Source of the DNA: Nannocystis sp.
GTDB taxonomy: Bacteria > Myxococcota_A > Polyangia > Nannocystales > Nannocystaceae
Direction: 5' to 3'
DNA length: 64,000 nt
Assembly: GCA_016712315.1 (NCBI GenBank)
Contig: JADJRG010000013.1
Span: 744,001 to 808,000 of the forward strand
Shown: piece by piece, positions 42,723 through 51,609 of the stretch
Layout of the letters: each line of letters starts with the position of its first letter
How positions within the stretch are numbered: the stretch's first letter is position 1
The notes under the pieces: generated by a model
Databases searched by the model: none
What the model was told of the DNA's origin: nothing
What the model saw: only the letters and a program-made list of their open reading frames with translations
Program-made: the position numbers and the translations under genes

Positions 42723-45233
42723 GTGCGCCTCAACCCGGCCCAAGAAGCCGCTGTTCGCCACCGCGGCGGCCCGCTGCTCGTGCTCGCGGGCGCCGGCACC
42801 GGCAAGACCCGCGTGATCACCCACCGCGTCGCCGCCCTCTTACGCGAGGGCGTGCCCGCCTGGCGGATCCTCGCCGTCACATTCACCAACAAGGCCGCCG
42901 CCGAGATGCGCGAGCGGATCGCCGCCCTCTGCCCCGAGCGCGACGATCTTTTGAAGGAGCTCTGGGTCGGCACCTTCCACTCGATCTGCGCGCGGATCCT
43001 CCGCCGCTGGGGCGAACCAGTCGGCCTCTCCCGCAATTTTACGATCTACGACACCAGCGATCAGCTCAGCGTGATGAAGCGCGCGCTCCGCGACCTCCAG
43101 ATCTCCCCCGAGCTCGCCACCCCGCAGGCCGTGCTCACCTACCTCGACCGCTCCAAGAACCAGGGAGGCGCCGCCGAGGGCATCGCCCGCCGCCTCAAGA
43201 TCGAGGCCCCCCTCGGCCCCGTCATCGAGTCCGCCGCCCGCCTCTACCAGCGCCTCGTCCGCGCCGCCGACGCCGCCGATTTTGGCGATCTCTTGGTGCT
43301 CACCGTCAACCTGCTCGAAGGGTCAGGCGCGCGGCTGCGCCCCGACACCCTGCCCGAGCCCGAGCCGCCGCCGCCCCCCGTCGCCGCCCCCGAGCCCGAG
43401 CTCGTCGGCCCCATCGCCCAGCAGCTCCGCGCCCTCCACGGCGCCCTGCGCGCGGCGCCCGTATCACCTGGCTCATCGGACAGCCAGCTCGGCCTCGCCT
43501 TCGCCGACCTCCAGAGCCGGCTCGGCGACCGCGCCATCGTCGCCGAGCAGGACCCTGTCGCTCGCCTGCGCCGCCGCTTCACCCACATCGTCGTCGACGA
43601 GTACCAAGACACCAACCCTGTACAAGCCGCCCTGATCGAGCTGCTCGGCGAGCGGGCCGAGCTCTGCGTCGTCGGCGACGACGACCAATCGATCTACGGC
43701 TGGCGCGGCGCCGACGTCGCCCAGATCCTCGGCTTCCCCAAGCGCCACCCGAACGCCGAGGTCATCCGCCTCGAGCAGAATTACCGCAGCACCAACCACA
43801 TCCTCGGCTGCGCCAACGGCCTGATCCGGCGCAACAGCGGCCGCTTCGGCAAGGCGCTCTTCTCAGAGCTCGGCGACGGCGACCCAGTCCAGATCGTCGC
43901 CCTCAACGATGAGGTCGAGGAGGCCCGCGCCGTCGTCCGCGCGATCCAGCGCGACCTCGCCAGCGACCACGACGCCGCGCCCCCGCAGATCGCCGTTTTT
44001 TACCGCACCCACGCCCAGTCGCGAATCATCGAGGAGGTGCTCCGCCACGACGGCGTGCGTTATGCCATGTACGGCGGCCTGCGCTTCCTCGAGCGCCGAG
44101 AGATCAAAGATCTCTTGTCGTATCTCCGCCTCTTGATCAACCCCGCCAGCGACGTCGACCTCCAGCGGATCATCAACGTCCCGCCGCGCCAGATCGGCGA
44201 CACCACGATGAGCCGGGTGCAAGAGCACGCGACCCAGCGCCAGATCAGCCTCAGCGACGCGCTCTTGGACGCCCCCACGATCGGCCTCGCCGCCCGCGCC
44301 TGCCGCCAGATCGCCGGCTTCGTCGCCCTCATCGACGATCTCCGCGCTCAGACCGAAGGCCAACGCCTCGACCAGGTCGCCGAGGCGATCCTCGCAGCCA
44401 CCGGCTACCGCGACATGCTCGCCAAGGATCCCAGCGAAGAGGCGCGCGACCGCCTCGAGAACGTGCAAGAGTTCGTCGGCTCCCTCGCCACCTTCGCCGA
44501 GGACAACCCCGAAATGACCCTCGCGGACTACCTCGAGACTGTCGCCCTCGACGGCAACGCCGACAGCCCCACCGAAGATCGAGGCGGCACCGTCACCCTC
44601 ATGACGATCCACAGCGCCAAGGGCCTCGAGTTCGATCACGTCTACCTCACCGGCATGGAGGAGCGCGTCTTCCCCCACGCCCGCGTGCTCGACGACCCCG
44701 AGCAAATGGAGGAGGAGCGCCGCCTCGCCTACGTCGCCGTCACCCGCGCGCGTCGCCGCCTCATCATCACCTGGGCCCGCCAGCGCCGCCTCTACGGCCA
44801 AACGCAGCTCGGCGAGCGCTCGCGCTTCCTCCGCGAGATGCCCGCCGCGCACCTCCACCAACAGCAGCCCCCGCAGGCCGCCCGCGGCCCCGCGGCCACC
44901 CGCAGCCCCGCCAGCTTCCCCGCCTACGAGCACACCCCGCGGGCCCGCCCCGTCGCCGCCGCCGCCAAAGATCCCACCTGGGACAGCGACATCACCTACG
45001 ACGACGCCTTTGTCAGCGATGAAGGCCCCGCCCGCGCCCGCGGCGGCCACCGAAGCCCGCCCGCCGCCGACGAAGGCGTCCCGCTCTACATCGGTATGCG
45101 CGTCAAACACCGCAGCTTCGGCGAGGGCGAGCTGCTCGGCTGGGACGGCGTGGGCGAGCACCTCAAGCTCACCCTACGGTTCCCCGGGGTCGGCTCCAAG
45201 ACCATCCTCGCCCGCTTCTGCGAGCCCGCCTGA
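42723..45233 (+). CDS. UvrD/PcrA-type superfamily I DNA helicase
   Basis: 836 residues from GTG 42723 (GTG 42705 is alternative). All SF1A motifs are present: LNPAQEAAV (Q motif), AGAGTGKT (Walker A), FTNKAAAEM (Ia), VDEYQDTN (Walker B), GDDDQSIYGWRGA (III), QNYRST (IV), TIHSAKGLEFDHV (V) and VAVTRARRRL (VI). It unwinds DNA 3'-5' in repair and replication restart. Domain 1B-2A has a Pro/Glu-rich insertion of ~60 residues before the VDEYQD motif. The C-terminus ends in a Tudor-like segment (GMRVKHRSFGEGELLGWDG) that in PcrA binds RNA polymerase. TATCAA 8 nt upstream supports GTG 42723. Confidence 0.92.
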   Translation: MRLNPAQEAAVRHRGGPLLVLAGAGTGKTRVITHRVAALLREGVPAWRILAVTFTNKAAAEMRERIAALCPERDDLLKELWVGTFHSICARILRRWGEPVGLSRNFTIYDTSDQLSVMKRALRDLQISPELATPQAVLTYLDRSKNQGGAAEGIARRLKIEAPLGPVIESAARLYQRLVRAADAADFGDLLVLTVNLLEGSGARLRPDTLPEPEPPPPPVAAPEPELVGPIAQQLRALHGALRAAPVSPGSSDSQLGLAFADLQSRLGDRAIVAEQDPVARLRRRFTHIVVDEYQDTNPVQAALIELLGERAELCVVGDDDQSIYGWRGADVAQILGFPKRHPNAEVIRLEQNYRSTNHILGCANGLIRRNSGRFGKALFSELGDGDPVQIVALNDEVEEARAVVRAIQRDLASDHDAAPPQIAVFYRTHAQSRIIEEVLRHDGVRYAMYGGLRFLERREIKDLLSYLRLLINPASDVDLQRIINVPPRQIGDTTMSRVQEHATQRQISLSDALLDAPTIGLAARACRQIAGFVALIDDLRAQTEGQRLDQVAEAILAATGYRDMLAKDPSEEARDRLENVQEFVGSLATFAEDNPEMTLADYLETVALDGNADSPTEDRGGTVTLMTIHSAKGLEFDHVYLTGMEERVFPHARVLDDPEQMEEERRLAYVAVTRARRRLIITWARQRRLYGQTQLGERSRFLREMPAAHLHQQQPPQAARGPAATRSPASFPAYEHTPRARPVAAAAKDPTWDSDITYDDAFVSDEGPARARGGHRSPPAADEGVPLYIGMRVKHRSFGEGELLGWDGVGEHLKLTLRFPGVGSKTILARFCEPA

Positions 45234-45328
45234 GCGCTCGTCGAGCTCGCGCCTCACGCTCGCGCCACCCAGGCCTCGAGCTCCAGGGCGCCCCCGAACC
45301 CGCGCGCGTGCTTGTTCACATCGTCCCC

Positions 45329-45337
45329 TGCTAGCAT
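45329..45337 (+). promoter_or_regulatory. Extended -10 (TGC-TAGCAT) before the eight-cysteine lipoprotein
   Basis: Ends 8 nt before ATG 45346. It favours this start over the in-frame ATG a few codons upstream, which overlaps the hexamer. Confidence 0.45.
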
Positions 45338-45345
45338 GCGCACCC

Positions 45346-45957
45346 ATGCGCCGCGCACTCGCTGACCTTCGCGTCCTCGCCCTACTCGCCCCCCTGCTCG
45401 CCTGCACCGGCGGCAAAGACTCCAAGAGCCCCGATCTTAGCGAAGGGGGCGGCGCGGGCGCGGGCAGCGGCTCCACGCGCGCCCTCTTGGTCCCCACCAG
45501 CCACCCCTTCTACGCCCGCCTCGAGGCTCCCGAGGCCGCCAACGCCTGCCAGCGCGACGACCAGTGCCAGCGCTCAGGCTGCTCTAGCGAGACCTGCGCC
45601 GCGGAGCCGCTCATGAGCACCTGCGAGGTGCTCGATCTCCAGCTCCCGGCCAGCGCCGCCTGCGGCTGCGTCGCCGGCGCCTGCGCCTGGTACACCACCG
45701 ACGGCGCGACCTTACCCGCCGCTGGAGGCGCCCAAAGCGGCGGCGGCGAGCCCAACCCGGGCGCCGGAGAGCGCTGCGGCGAAGCCACCTGCGGGCCCGG
45801 AGAACGTTGCATCTCCTACTACGGGATCGCCGGCCCCAACGGCCCCATGTTTCACACCTGCGCGATCCCGTGCGACCGCCGCGCCCCTGACGGCGGCTGC
45901 CCCGCGGGCAAGCGCTGCGTCACCATCGCCGACGGCCCCGGCGACATCTGCAAATAA
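45346..45957 (+). CDS. Eight-cysteine-cluster lipoprotein
   Basis: 203 residues. A lipoprotein signal (VLALLAPLLAC) and a Gly/Ser spacer are followed by NACQRDDQCQRSGCSSETC and a second part ending CGCVAGACAW, eight cysteines in the order expected for the eight-cysteine-cluster family of delta-type bacteria. A second Cys-rich part (GERCGEATCGPGERC, CPAGKRC) resembles the modules at 9224 and 31833. It is probably a disulfide-rich outer-surface protein of unknown function. The predicted transcript is nearly leaderless. Confidence 0.8.
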   Translation: MRRALADLRVLALLAPLLACTGGKDSKSPDLSEGGGAGAGSGSTRALLVPTSHPFYARLEAPEAANACQRDDQCQRSGCSSETCAAEPLMSTCEVLDLQLPASAACGCVAGACAWYTTDGATLPAAGGAQSGGGEPNPGAGERCGEATCGPGERCISYYGIAGPNGPMFHTCAIPCDRRAPDGGCPAGKRCVTIADGPGDICK

Positions 45958-46019
45958 GCGCGCGCGCCGTTGGCGCCTCCTCGCGCGAACGCGGCCTGGT
46001 CGCTTGAGAAACGCGCGCC

Positions 46020-46037
46020 GGAGATTGCCCGATCTCC
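46020..46037. promoter_or_regulatory. 6-bp inverted repeat GGAGAT-N6-ATCTCC upstream of the fibro-slime gene
   Basis: Perfect arms 46020-46025 and 46032-46037, 26 bp before ATG 46063. Position suits an operator, but arms are short. Confidence 0.25.
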
Positions 46038-46062
46038 CGCGATCGGTTAGTTGCATGGTGTG

Positions 46063-47052
46063 ATGGCGACTCGACCCGCGGCTCTCACCTTCGCGCGCCT
46101 CCTCGCGCTCGCCTCCGCCCTCAGCGCCTGCGCCGGAGACAGCGGCACCAGCGCGACCGCCGGCCTCAGCGCCTCGATGGGCAGCCTCAACACCGGCTTA
46201 CCGCCTGGCACCCTCACGGACAGCGACAGCGCGGGCACCGACTCCGACTCTGACTCGACCAGCGGCGACGCCGGCACCGAATCTGCCAGCGGCACCAGCA
46301 CCAGCGCAGGCGTCAGCGAGTCTGACAGCGCCAGCGACGCCACCACCGACGATCCCACCACCACCACCACCGATCCCACCACCACCACCACCACCGGCAC
46401 GACCGGCGACAGCACCAGCGGCGGCGAAGAGAATTGCAAGACCCAGCTCGGGGTCGTCATCCGCGACTTCTCGAGCGCTCACCCCGACTTCGAGACCTTT
46501 ACCGGCGACAACGCCACCACGGGGCTCGTCAAGCAGCTCCTCGGCCCCGACAAGAAGCCCGCCTACGCCCACCCCGGCGGCACCTCGCAGACCACCGGCC
46601 CCGCTCAATTCGCGCACTGGTACAACGACACCCCCGGGATCAACCAACCCTTCGTCTTCGAGCTCCCGCTCACCGAGTCGCAGCCCGGCGTCTTCACCTT
46701 CAACGACCCGAACTTCTTCCCGATCAACGACCAGGGCTTCGGCAACGAGGGCAATTTTGCCAACTTCCACTTCACCAGCGAGATCCACGCCACCTTCACC
46801 TACAAGGGCGGCGAGCTCTTCACCTTCACCGGCGACGACGATCTCTGGACCTTCATTAACGGCAAGCTCGCCATCGACCTCGGCGGCCTCCACCCGCCGC
46901 TGAGCCAGACCGTCGACCTCGACGCGATGGCCGGCTTCCTCGGCATCGAGGTGGGCGGCACCTACACGATGGACATCTTCCACGCCGAGCGGCACACCGA
47001 CCAGTCCAACTTCCGGATCGACACCTCGATCCAGTGCTTCTACCCGCAATAA
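46063..47052 (+). CDS. Fibro-slime domain lipoprotein
   Basis: 329 residues from ATG 46063. A lipoprotein signal (ALASALSAC) precedes ~100 residues of Ser/Asp/Thr/Gly spacer, then a C-terminal fibro-slime (PA14-related) domain of ~200 residues: VVIRDFSSAHPDFE, GPDKKPAYAHP, AQFAHWYNDTPGIN, FPINDQGFGNEGNFANFHFT, FTFTGDDDLWTFING and MDIFHAERHTDQSNFR. The domain is named from Dictyostelium prestalk and Fibrobacter adhesion proteins and is frequent in myxobacteria. The conserved DDDLW and ERHT motifs suggest Ca2+-assisted carbohydrate binding. The start could be 12 nt earlier (TTG). Confidence 0.88.
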   Translation: MATRPAALTFARLLALASALSACAGDSGTSATAGLSASMGSLNTGLPPGTLTDSDSAGTDSDSDSTSGDAGTESASGTSTSAGVSESDSASDATTDDPTTTTTDPTTTTTTGTTGDSTSGGEENCKTQLGVVIRDFSSAHPDFETFTGDNATTGLVKQLLGPDKKPAYAHPGGTSQTTGPAQFAHWYNDTPGINQPFVFELPLTESQPGVFTFNDPNFFPINDQGFGNEGNFANFHFTSEIHATFTYKGGELFTFTGDDDLWTFINGKLAIDLGGLHPPLSQTVDLDAMAGFLGIEVGGTYTMDIFHAERHTDQSNFRIDTSIQCFYPQ

Positions 47053-47196
47053 TTTCTCGCTCTTCACCTCTTCTTCGATCCTCGGCGAGCGATCGCCACG
47101 CGCGCGGCGCACCGCATGGACCCGCGCGGCGTCCACCGCCGCAGATCCGCGCTCACGCCCGCAGCGGCGGCCCCTTGACTCTTTCTAGCGCGAGAG

Positions 47197-47202
47197 TAGC
47201 GT
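47197..47202 (+). promoter_or_regulatory. -10 element (TAGCGT) before the small gene at 47209
   Basis: Ends exactly 6 nt before GTG 47209, the spacing of a fully leaderless start. Confidence 0.35.
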
Positions 47203-47208
47203 CAGCGC

Positions 47209-47553
47209 GTGGACGCCGTCTGGCTGCTGATGCTGGCGCGAGCCCTCGCGTTCGCGAGGCAGCTCCGCCATGTCATTCGCCTCAGCGCCCTCGCCTGCCT
47301 GATCGCCAGCATCGCCCTGCCGGCGCCGATCCCCGCGGAGATCGACGCCAGCGAGGAGCGCTCCGACCCCAAGGTCGAGCCCGAAAAAGACACCCCGCCT
47401 GCACCGCTGCTCGAGCACCCGCTCACGCCGCCGCACCACCTCCGCTTGGTCCTCAGCGCTCGCCGCCTCGCGCGCCACGCCGACACCGGCGCGACCCACA
47501 CGCAGCGCCGCGCCCTCCAGCGGCGCGCGCGCGGCCCGCCCGCGCGCGCCTAG
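47209..47553 (+). CDS. Small single-helix membrane protein, tentative
   Basis: 114 residues from GTG 47209. A hydrophobic helix (LSALACLIASIALPAPIPA, about 25-43) is followed by an acidic Lys/Glu stretch and a very basic, Arg/His-rich C-terminus. No family is recognised. Support comes from the -10 hexamer just upstream and the signal-like profile; against it are the low-complexity C-terminus and the lack of a ribosome site. Downstream, 47554-47710 contains GGTCA...TGACC arms (about 47599-47613) but no clear terminator. Confidence 0.4.
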   Translation: MDAVWLLMLARALAFARQLRHVIRLSALACLIASIALPAPIPAEIDASEERSDPKVEPEKDTPPAPLLEHPLTPPHHLRLVLSARRLARHADTGATHTQRRALQRRARGPPARA

Positions 47554-47710
47554 AGCCCCGCGGACGCCCCCTCGATCGTCGCCGCCCCAGCGCGCCGATG
47601 GTCACCTCCTGACCTCTCAACCAACCTACAGCACGCCAAAGACGGCACGGGCGCGAGCGAGAGCGACGCGGCTGTGACGGTCGCGTGCGCCCTCCGATCG
47701 GAGAATTTCC

Positions 47711-49096
47711 ATGAATTCCGGCGACCACGCCCCTGAAGCCACTCGGTCACGACAAACAACGAACCCAGCCCCGCTCCCGCCGGACGGCCTCCGCGCCTTC
47801 CTCAACCTCGAGACCCTGCGCAGCGACGTCGTCGCGGGTTTCTTGGTCTTCTTAATCGCCCTGCCGCTGTGCCTCGGCATCGCCATGGCCAGCGGATTCC
47901 CGGCCGTCGCCGGCCTGCTCACCGCGATCGTCAGCGGCCTGGTCGTCACCCCGCTCATGGGCTCGCGGCTGACCATCAAGGGCCCCGCGGCCGGCCTCAT
48001 CGTCATCATACTCGCCGCCTTGGAGGAGCTCGGCGCGGGCGTCGACGCCTTCACCGCCTACCAGCTCACCCTCGCCGCGATCGTGCTCGCGGGCGGCCTC
48101 CAGGTCGTCGCTGGGCTGCTGCGCGCGGGCGCCCTCGCCGACAAGTTCCCGGCCAGCGCTGTCCACGGCATGCTCGCCGCGATCGGCGTGATCATCGCCG
48201 CCAAGCAGCTCCACGTGCTCTTCGGCCTCGATCCGCTCGCCAAGACCCCCCTCGGGCAGCTCGCCGAGCTCCCCAGCAGCGCCCTCCACGAGAACCCAGA
48301 GATCACCCTCATCGGCGGCCTCTGCCTGCTCATCCTCGTCGTCTGGCCGCGCCTGCGTAACGCCCGCCTGCGGACGATCCCCGCCCCCCTGCTCGCGCTC
48401 GCCGTCGCGATCCCGCTCGGCGTCTATTTTGACCTCGACCACGAGCACATCTACCTGTTCGCGGGCGTCGAGTACCGCCTCGGACCTGGCCTCTTGGTCA
48501 GCCAGATCGACAGCATCGTCGCCACCATCTCCGCCCCGGACTTCTCGAAGATCGGCCAGTGGGTGACCCTCAAGTGGGCGCTCGTGATCGCCGCGGTCGG
48601 CGCGATCGAGTCGATGGCCAGCGCCAAGGCGATCGACAGCCTCGACCCGTTTCAGCGCCGCTCCGATCAACGCCGCGACCTCATCGCCGTAGGCGTCGGC
48701 AACCTCGTCGCCGGCATGATCGGCGGCCTGCCCATGATCTCTGAGATCGTCCGCTCCTCCGCCAACATCAGCGCGGGCGCGCGCACCCGCTGGGCCAACC
48801 TCTTCCACGGCCTCTTCCTGCTCGGCTTCGTCGCCCTCGCCCCGGGTCTCATCCACATGATCCCGCGGACCGCCCTCGCCGCCATGCTCGTGCTCACCGG
48901 CGCCCGCCTCGCGCACCCGCGCCACTTCGTGGCCGCCTACAAGCACGGCGTCGGCCACTTCGTGGCCTTCATGACCGTCGTGATCGTCACCCTCGCCGAA
49001 GATCTCTTGCTCGGGATCGCCGCGGGCGTCGTCATTCAGTTCATCGCCGACCGCCTCGCGCGCCGCCGCGCCAGTCACCAACCGGCCCTCGCCTGA
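47711..49096 (+). CDS. SulP family anion transporter lacking a STAS domain
   Basis: 461 residues with the SulP core: LRSDVVAGFLVFLIALPLCL (first helix), AVAGLLTAIVSGLVV, GPAAGLIVIILAALE, and the RRSDQRRDLIAVGVGNLVAG motif. About a dozen helices are predicted. SulP proteins move sulfate, bicarbonate or other anions with Na+ or H+. Typical members are ~550 residues and end in a cytoplasmic STAS domain; this one stops soon after the last helix (RLARRRASHQPALA), so STAS regulation is missing or provided by another protein. GGAGAA lies ~8 nt before ATG 47711. Confidence 0.9.
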   Translation: MNSGDHAPEATRSRQTTNPAPLPPDGLRAFLNLETLRSDVVAGFLVFLIALPLCLGIAMASGFPAVAGLLTAIVSGLVVTPLMGSRLTIKGPAAGLIVIILAALEELGAGVDAFTAYQLTLAAIVLAGGLQVVAGLLRAGALADKFPASAVHGMLAAIGVIIAAKQLHVLFGLDPLAKTPLGQLAELPSSALHENPEITLIGGLCLLILVVWPRLRNARLRTIPAPLLALAVAIPLGVYFDLDHEHIYLFAGVEYRLGPGLLVSQIDSIVATISAPDFSKIGQWVTLKWALVIAAVGAIESMASAKAIDSLDPFQRRSDQRRDLIAVGVGNLVAGMIGGLPMISEIVRSSANISAGARTRWANLFHGLFLLGFVALAPGLIHMIPRTALAAMLVLTGARLAHPRHFVAAYKHGVGHFVAFMTVVIVTLAEDLLLGIAAGVVIQFIADRLARRRASHQPALA

Positions 49097-49116
49097 GCCC
49101 GCGGCGGCGCGTCGAC

Positions 49117-49149
49117 GAGAGAGAGGCCCGACGCGGGGGCCTCTCTCTC
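49117..49149. terminator. Perfect 13-bp hairpin between convergent genes
   Basis: GAGAGAGAGGCCC (49117-49129) and GGGCCTCTCTCTC (49137-49149) around a 7-nt loop, 20 nt after the SulP stop and before the end of the gene at 49185. There is no T-run on either side, so it may be a bidirectional, Rho-assisted or RNA-stabilising element. Confidence 0.6.
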
Positions 49150-49184
49150 ACTTCAACCACCTCGATCGGCGCGTCGTCGCCCGC

Positions 49185-49886
49185 TCACTTGGTCACGGGC
49201 GGCGTCACGTTGAAGTACCACATGATCGCCTCCCAATCGCGGTGCACCGAGCGCGTGTCGCCGAACGGGTACTCCATGTTGGCGATGAAGAGCACGTCCT
49301 CGTAGGGGAAGACGAAGCGGACGATCTCACGCAGCGGCGTCTCGTTCTCGTCGACGATCTGCAGCTTGAAGTACATGCCCTTCTTGTTGAAGTAGTTGTC
49401 GTTGAACGAGATGTCCTCGACCTTGAGCCCCTGCTCGCGCAGCGCGTTGCGGTAGTAGGAGACCGCGCGCTCGTCGATCGGCCGCTCCTTCTTCGCGAGA
49501 TAAAAGGTCATCGCGATCTCCTCCGACTCGCCGCCGCCCTGCGCGAACTCGTCGCCGCCGCCCTGCTGGCTGGTCGCGCAGCGGATCACCGGGATCCACT
49601 TCTCGTCGTTCTCGGGCGTGTGCGGCGGCTCGAAGCAGTTCTTGAAGACATAGCGGGTCTCGGGGATCTCCTGCGACACGCCGAGGCTCGGGATCTTGAT
49701 GAAATTGCCCTCCACCGCGCCGCTCTTCGGCGACTCGTACCACTTCATGTAGGCCGACTTCTTACCGCTGCGGCCGCCCCCGCCGCTCTTGTTGGCGCAC
49801 GCGGCGTCGCCCAGGGTCAGGGACGCGGCGGCGAGCGCGAGTGCGAGCAAGGGGGCCTTGGAAGGGGTCATACGCAGGTTGAACAT
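49185..49886 (-). CDS. Exported protein of unknown function
   Basis: 233 residues. The N-terminus (PLLALALAAASLTLGDAAC) is signal-like, with a possible lipobox Cys, followed by a Gly/Ser/Lys linker. The mature part is a mixed alpha/beta domain with aromatic-rich strands (GNFIKIPSLG, ETRYVFKNCFEPPHTPEND, EDISFNDNYFNKKGMYFKLQ). It has two further Cys that may pair. No family is recognised. CGGAGAG lies ~6 nt before ATG 49886 and a TAGTGT -10 overlaps the stop codon of the upstream gpmI gene, so this unit is transcribed from a promoter inside gpmI. Confidence 0.78.
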   Translation of the reverse strand: MFNLRMTPSKAPLLALALAAASLTLGDAACANKSGGGGRSGKKSAYMKWYESPKSGAVEGNFIKIPSLGVSQEIPETRYVFKNCFEPPHTPENDEKWIPVIRCATSQQGGGDEFAQGGGESEEIAMTFYLAKKERPIDERAVSYYRNALREQGLKVEDISFNDNYFNKKGMYFKLQIVDENETPLREIVRFVFPYEDVLFIANMEYPFGDTRSVHRDWEAIMWYFNVTPPVTK

Positions 49887-49913
49887 CGAGCTCTCCGGGT
49901 GATCTCTGCGCGC

Positions 49914-49919
49914 ACACTA
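49914..49919 (-). promoter_or_regulatory. -10 element (TAGTGT) overlapping the gpmI stop codon
   Basis: Its first three bases, TAG at 49919-49917, are also the stop codon of gpmI. A start near 49907 gives a ~21-nt leader carrying the CGGAGAG of the downstream gene. Confidence 0.4.
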
Positions 49920-51590
49920 GCAAAGAGCAGCGCCCACGGGAACGCCCTCGCGGCTCGTGCGCGGCGCCAGCAGGCTCGGCTCGTAGCCCTCGGGCGTGGC
50001 GAAGCCCAGCAGCTCCAGGCAGGTCGCCGCCACGTTCGCGAGGCCAGCGCGCGGCGGCGTCTGCAAGCGGAGCCCGTCGCCGCGCGCCTGCGGGTCGAAG
50101 ATCACGAACGGCACCCGGTTCAGGCTGTGGCTGGTGCGCGCCTGGTACGAGCCGTCCCCGCGCCGGTCGAACATCTGGTCGGCGTTGCCGTGATCCGCGG
50201 TGACCACCAGCACCCCCTTCGCCCGCCGGATCCCCGCCACCAGCCGCGCGAGGCACAGGTCCACCGCCTCCACCGCCATGATCGTCGCCCGTAGATCGCC
50301 CGTATGGCCGACCATATCGCCGTTCGCGAGGTTCATACGGATGAAGTCGTACCCGCTCGCCAGCTCCGCGAGGACCCGGTCGGTGATCTCCGCCGCCTTC
50401 ATCCACGGCCGCTGCTCGAGCGGCGCCGCGTCGGACGGGATCTCCACGTACGTCTCCAGCCGCGGCTCGAAGGCCCCGCTGCGGTTGCCGTTCCAAAAAT
50501 AGGTCACGTGCCCGAACTTGTGCGTCTCCGAGATCGCGAGCTGGCGCCGCCCCGCCGCCGCCAACAGCTCCCCCATCGTCCCGGCGATCGCCGGCGGATC
50601 CACCAAGAAGCGCCGAGGCACCTGCAAGTCGCCGTCATACTGCATCATGCCCGCGAAGAGCACGTCCGGCCGCGGCCCGCGCTCGAACTCCGCGATCACC
50701 TCGTCCTCAAAGGCCCGCGAGATCTCGAGCGCCCGGTCCCCGCGAAAATTAAACAGGATCACCGCCGACCCGTCGCGGATCGGCCCGACCGGCCCTGACG
50801 CGTCCGCGATCACGAAGCCCGGCAAGAACTGATCATCGCCGCCCGTCTCCGCGTACAGCGCCTCGACCGCCTCACGCGCGCTGCGGAAGCGCCGCCCCTC
50901 GCCGCGCACGTGCAGCGCCCAGCCGCGCGCCACCATCCCCCAATCGGCGCCGTAGCGGTCCATCGTCACGTGCATCCGCCCGCCGCCGCTCGCGATCTTG
51001 TAGTCGCGCCCGTCCGCCGACAGCGCCGCCAGCAGCCCCTCCAAACGATCGATGTAGCCCAGCGCCGAGCGCCCTGGCACGTCGCGCCCGTCCGTCAGCA
51101 CGTGCACCCGGACCCGCCGCACCCCCTCCTCGGCCGCTCGCTCCAGCAGGGCGAAGAGGTGGTCGATATGGCTGTGCACGTTCCCGTCGGAGAGCAGCCC
51201 CAACAAGTGCAGCGGCTCGCCGGAGGTCTTCACGCGAGCGACCAGGTCACGCCACACAGCGCCGCGAAAGAGCGCCCCCGAGGCGATCGCCTCGCCCACC
51301 AGCTTCGACCCTTGGTCGACCACACGCCCTGATCCCAGCGCGTTGTGGCCCACCTCCGAGTTCCCCATGTCCGCGTCGCCCGGCAGCCCCACCGCCGTCC
51401 CGTGCGCCAGCAAGCTGGTCGCCGAAGCGAGCCCGCGCAACCAGTCCAGCGTCGGCGTATACGCCCGCGCCACCGCGTCCCCGAAGTCGCCCTCGCCGAG
51501 CCCCACGCCGTCCATCACCAGCGCGCACACGGGCCCTGCGGGCGCCTTTCGGGTCGGGTGGGCGAGCAGGGGCGAGATCGTCGGGTGCAT
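49917..51590 (-). CDS. gpmI: 2,3-bisphosphoglycerate-independent phosphoglycerate mutase
   Basis: 557 residues. The alkaline-phosphatase-fold phosphatase part starts VCALVMDGVG; the catalytic Ser78 is in MGNSEVGHN. The phosphotransferase insertion contains HVLTDGRDVPG and FNFRGDRALEISRAF, and the C-terminal metal ligands are in NGDMVGHTG and VTADHGNAD. The Mn2+-dependent enzyme interconverts 3- and 2-phosphoglycerate in glycolysis. The N-terminal 20 residues are slightly longer than usual. GAGGAG is placed ~10 nt before ATG 51590. The barrel-like gene upstream ends 19 bp away. Confidence 0.94.
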   Translation of the reverse strand: MHPTISPLLAHPTRKAPAGPVCALVMDGVGLGEGDFGDAVARAYTPTLDWLRGLASATSLLAHGTAVGLPGDADMGNSEVGHNALGSGRVVDQGSKLVGEAIASGALFRGAVWRDLVARVKTSGEPLHLLGLLSDGNVHSHIDHLFALLERAAEEGVRRVRVHVLTDGRDVPGRSALGYIDRLEGLLAALSADGRDYKIASGGGRMHVTMDRYGADWGMVARGWALHVRGEGRRFRSAREAVEALYAETGGDDQFLPGFVIADASGPVGPIRDGSAVILFNFRGDRALEISRAFEDEVIAEFERGPRPDVLFAGMMQYDGDLQVPRRFLVDPPAIAGTMGELLAAAGRRQLAISETHKFGHVTYFWNGNRSGAFEPRLETYVEIPSDAAPLEQRPWMKAAEITDRVLAELASGYDFIRMNLANGDMVGHTGDLRATIMAVEAVDLCLARLVAGIRRAKGVLVVTADHGNADQMFDRRGDGSYQARTSHSLNRVPFVIFDPQARGDGLRLQTPPRAGLANVAATCLELLGFATPEGYEPSLLAPRTSREGVPVGAALC

Positions 51591-51609
51591 GGGCGCAGCG
51601 CTCCTCGGT

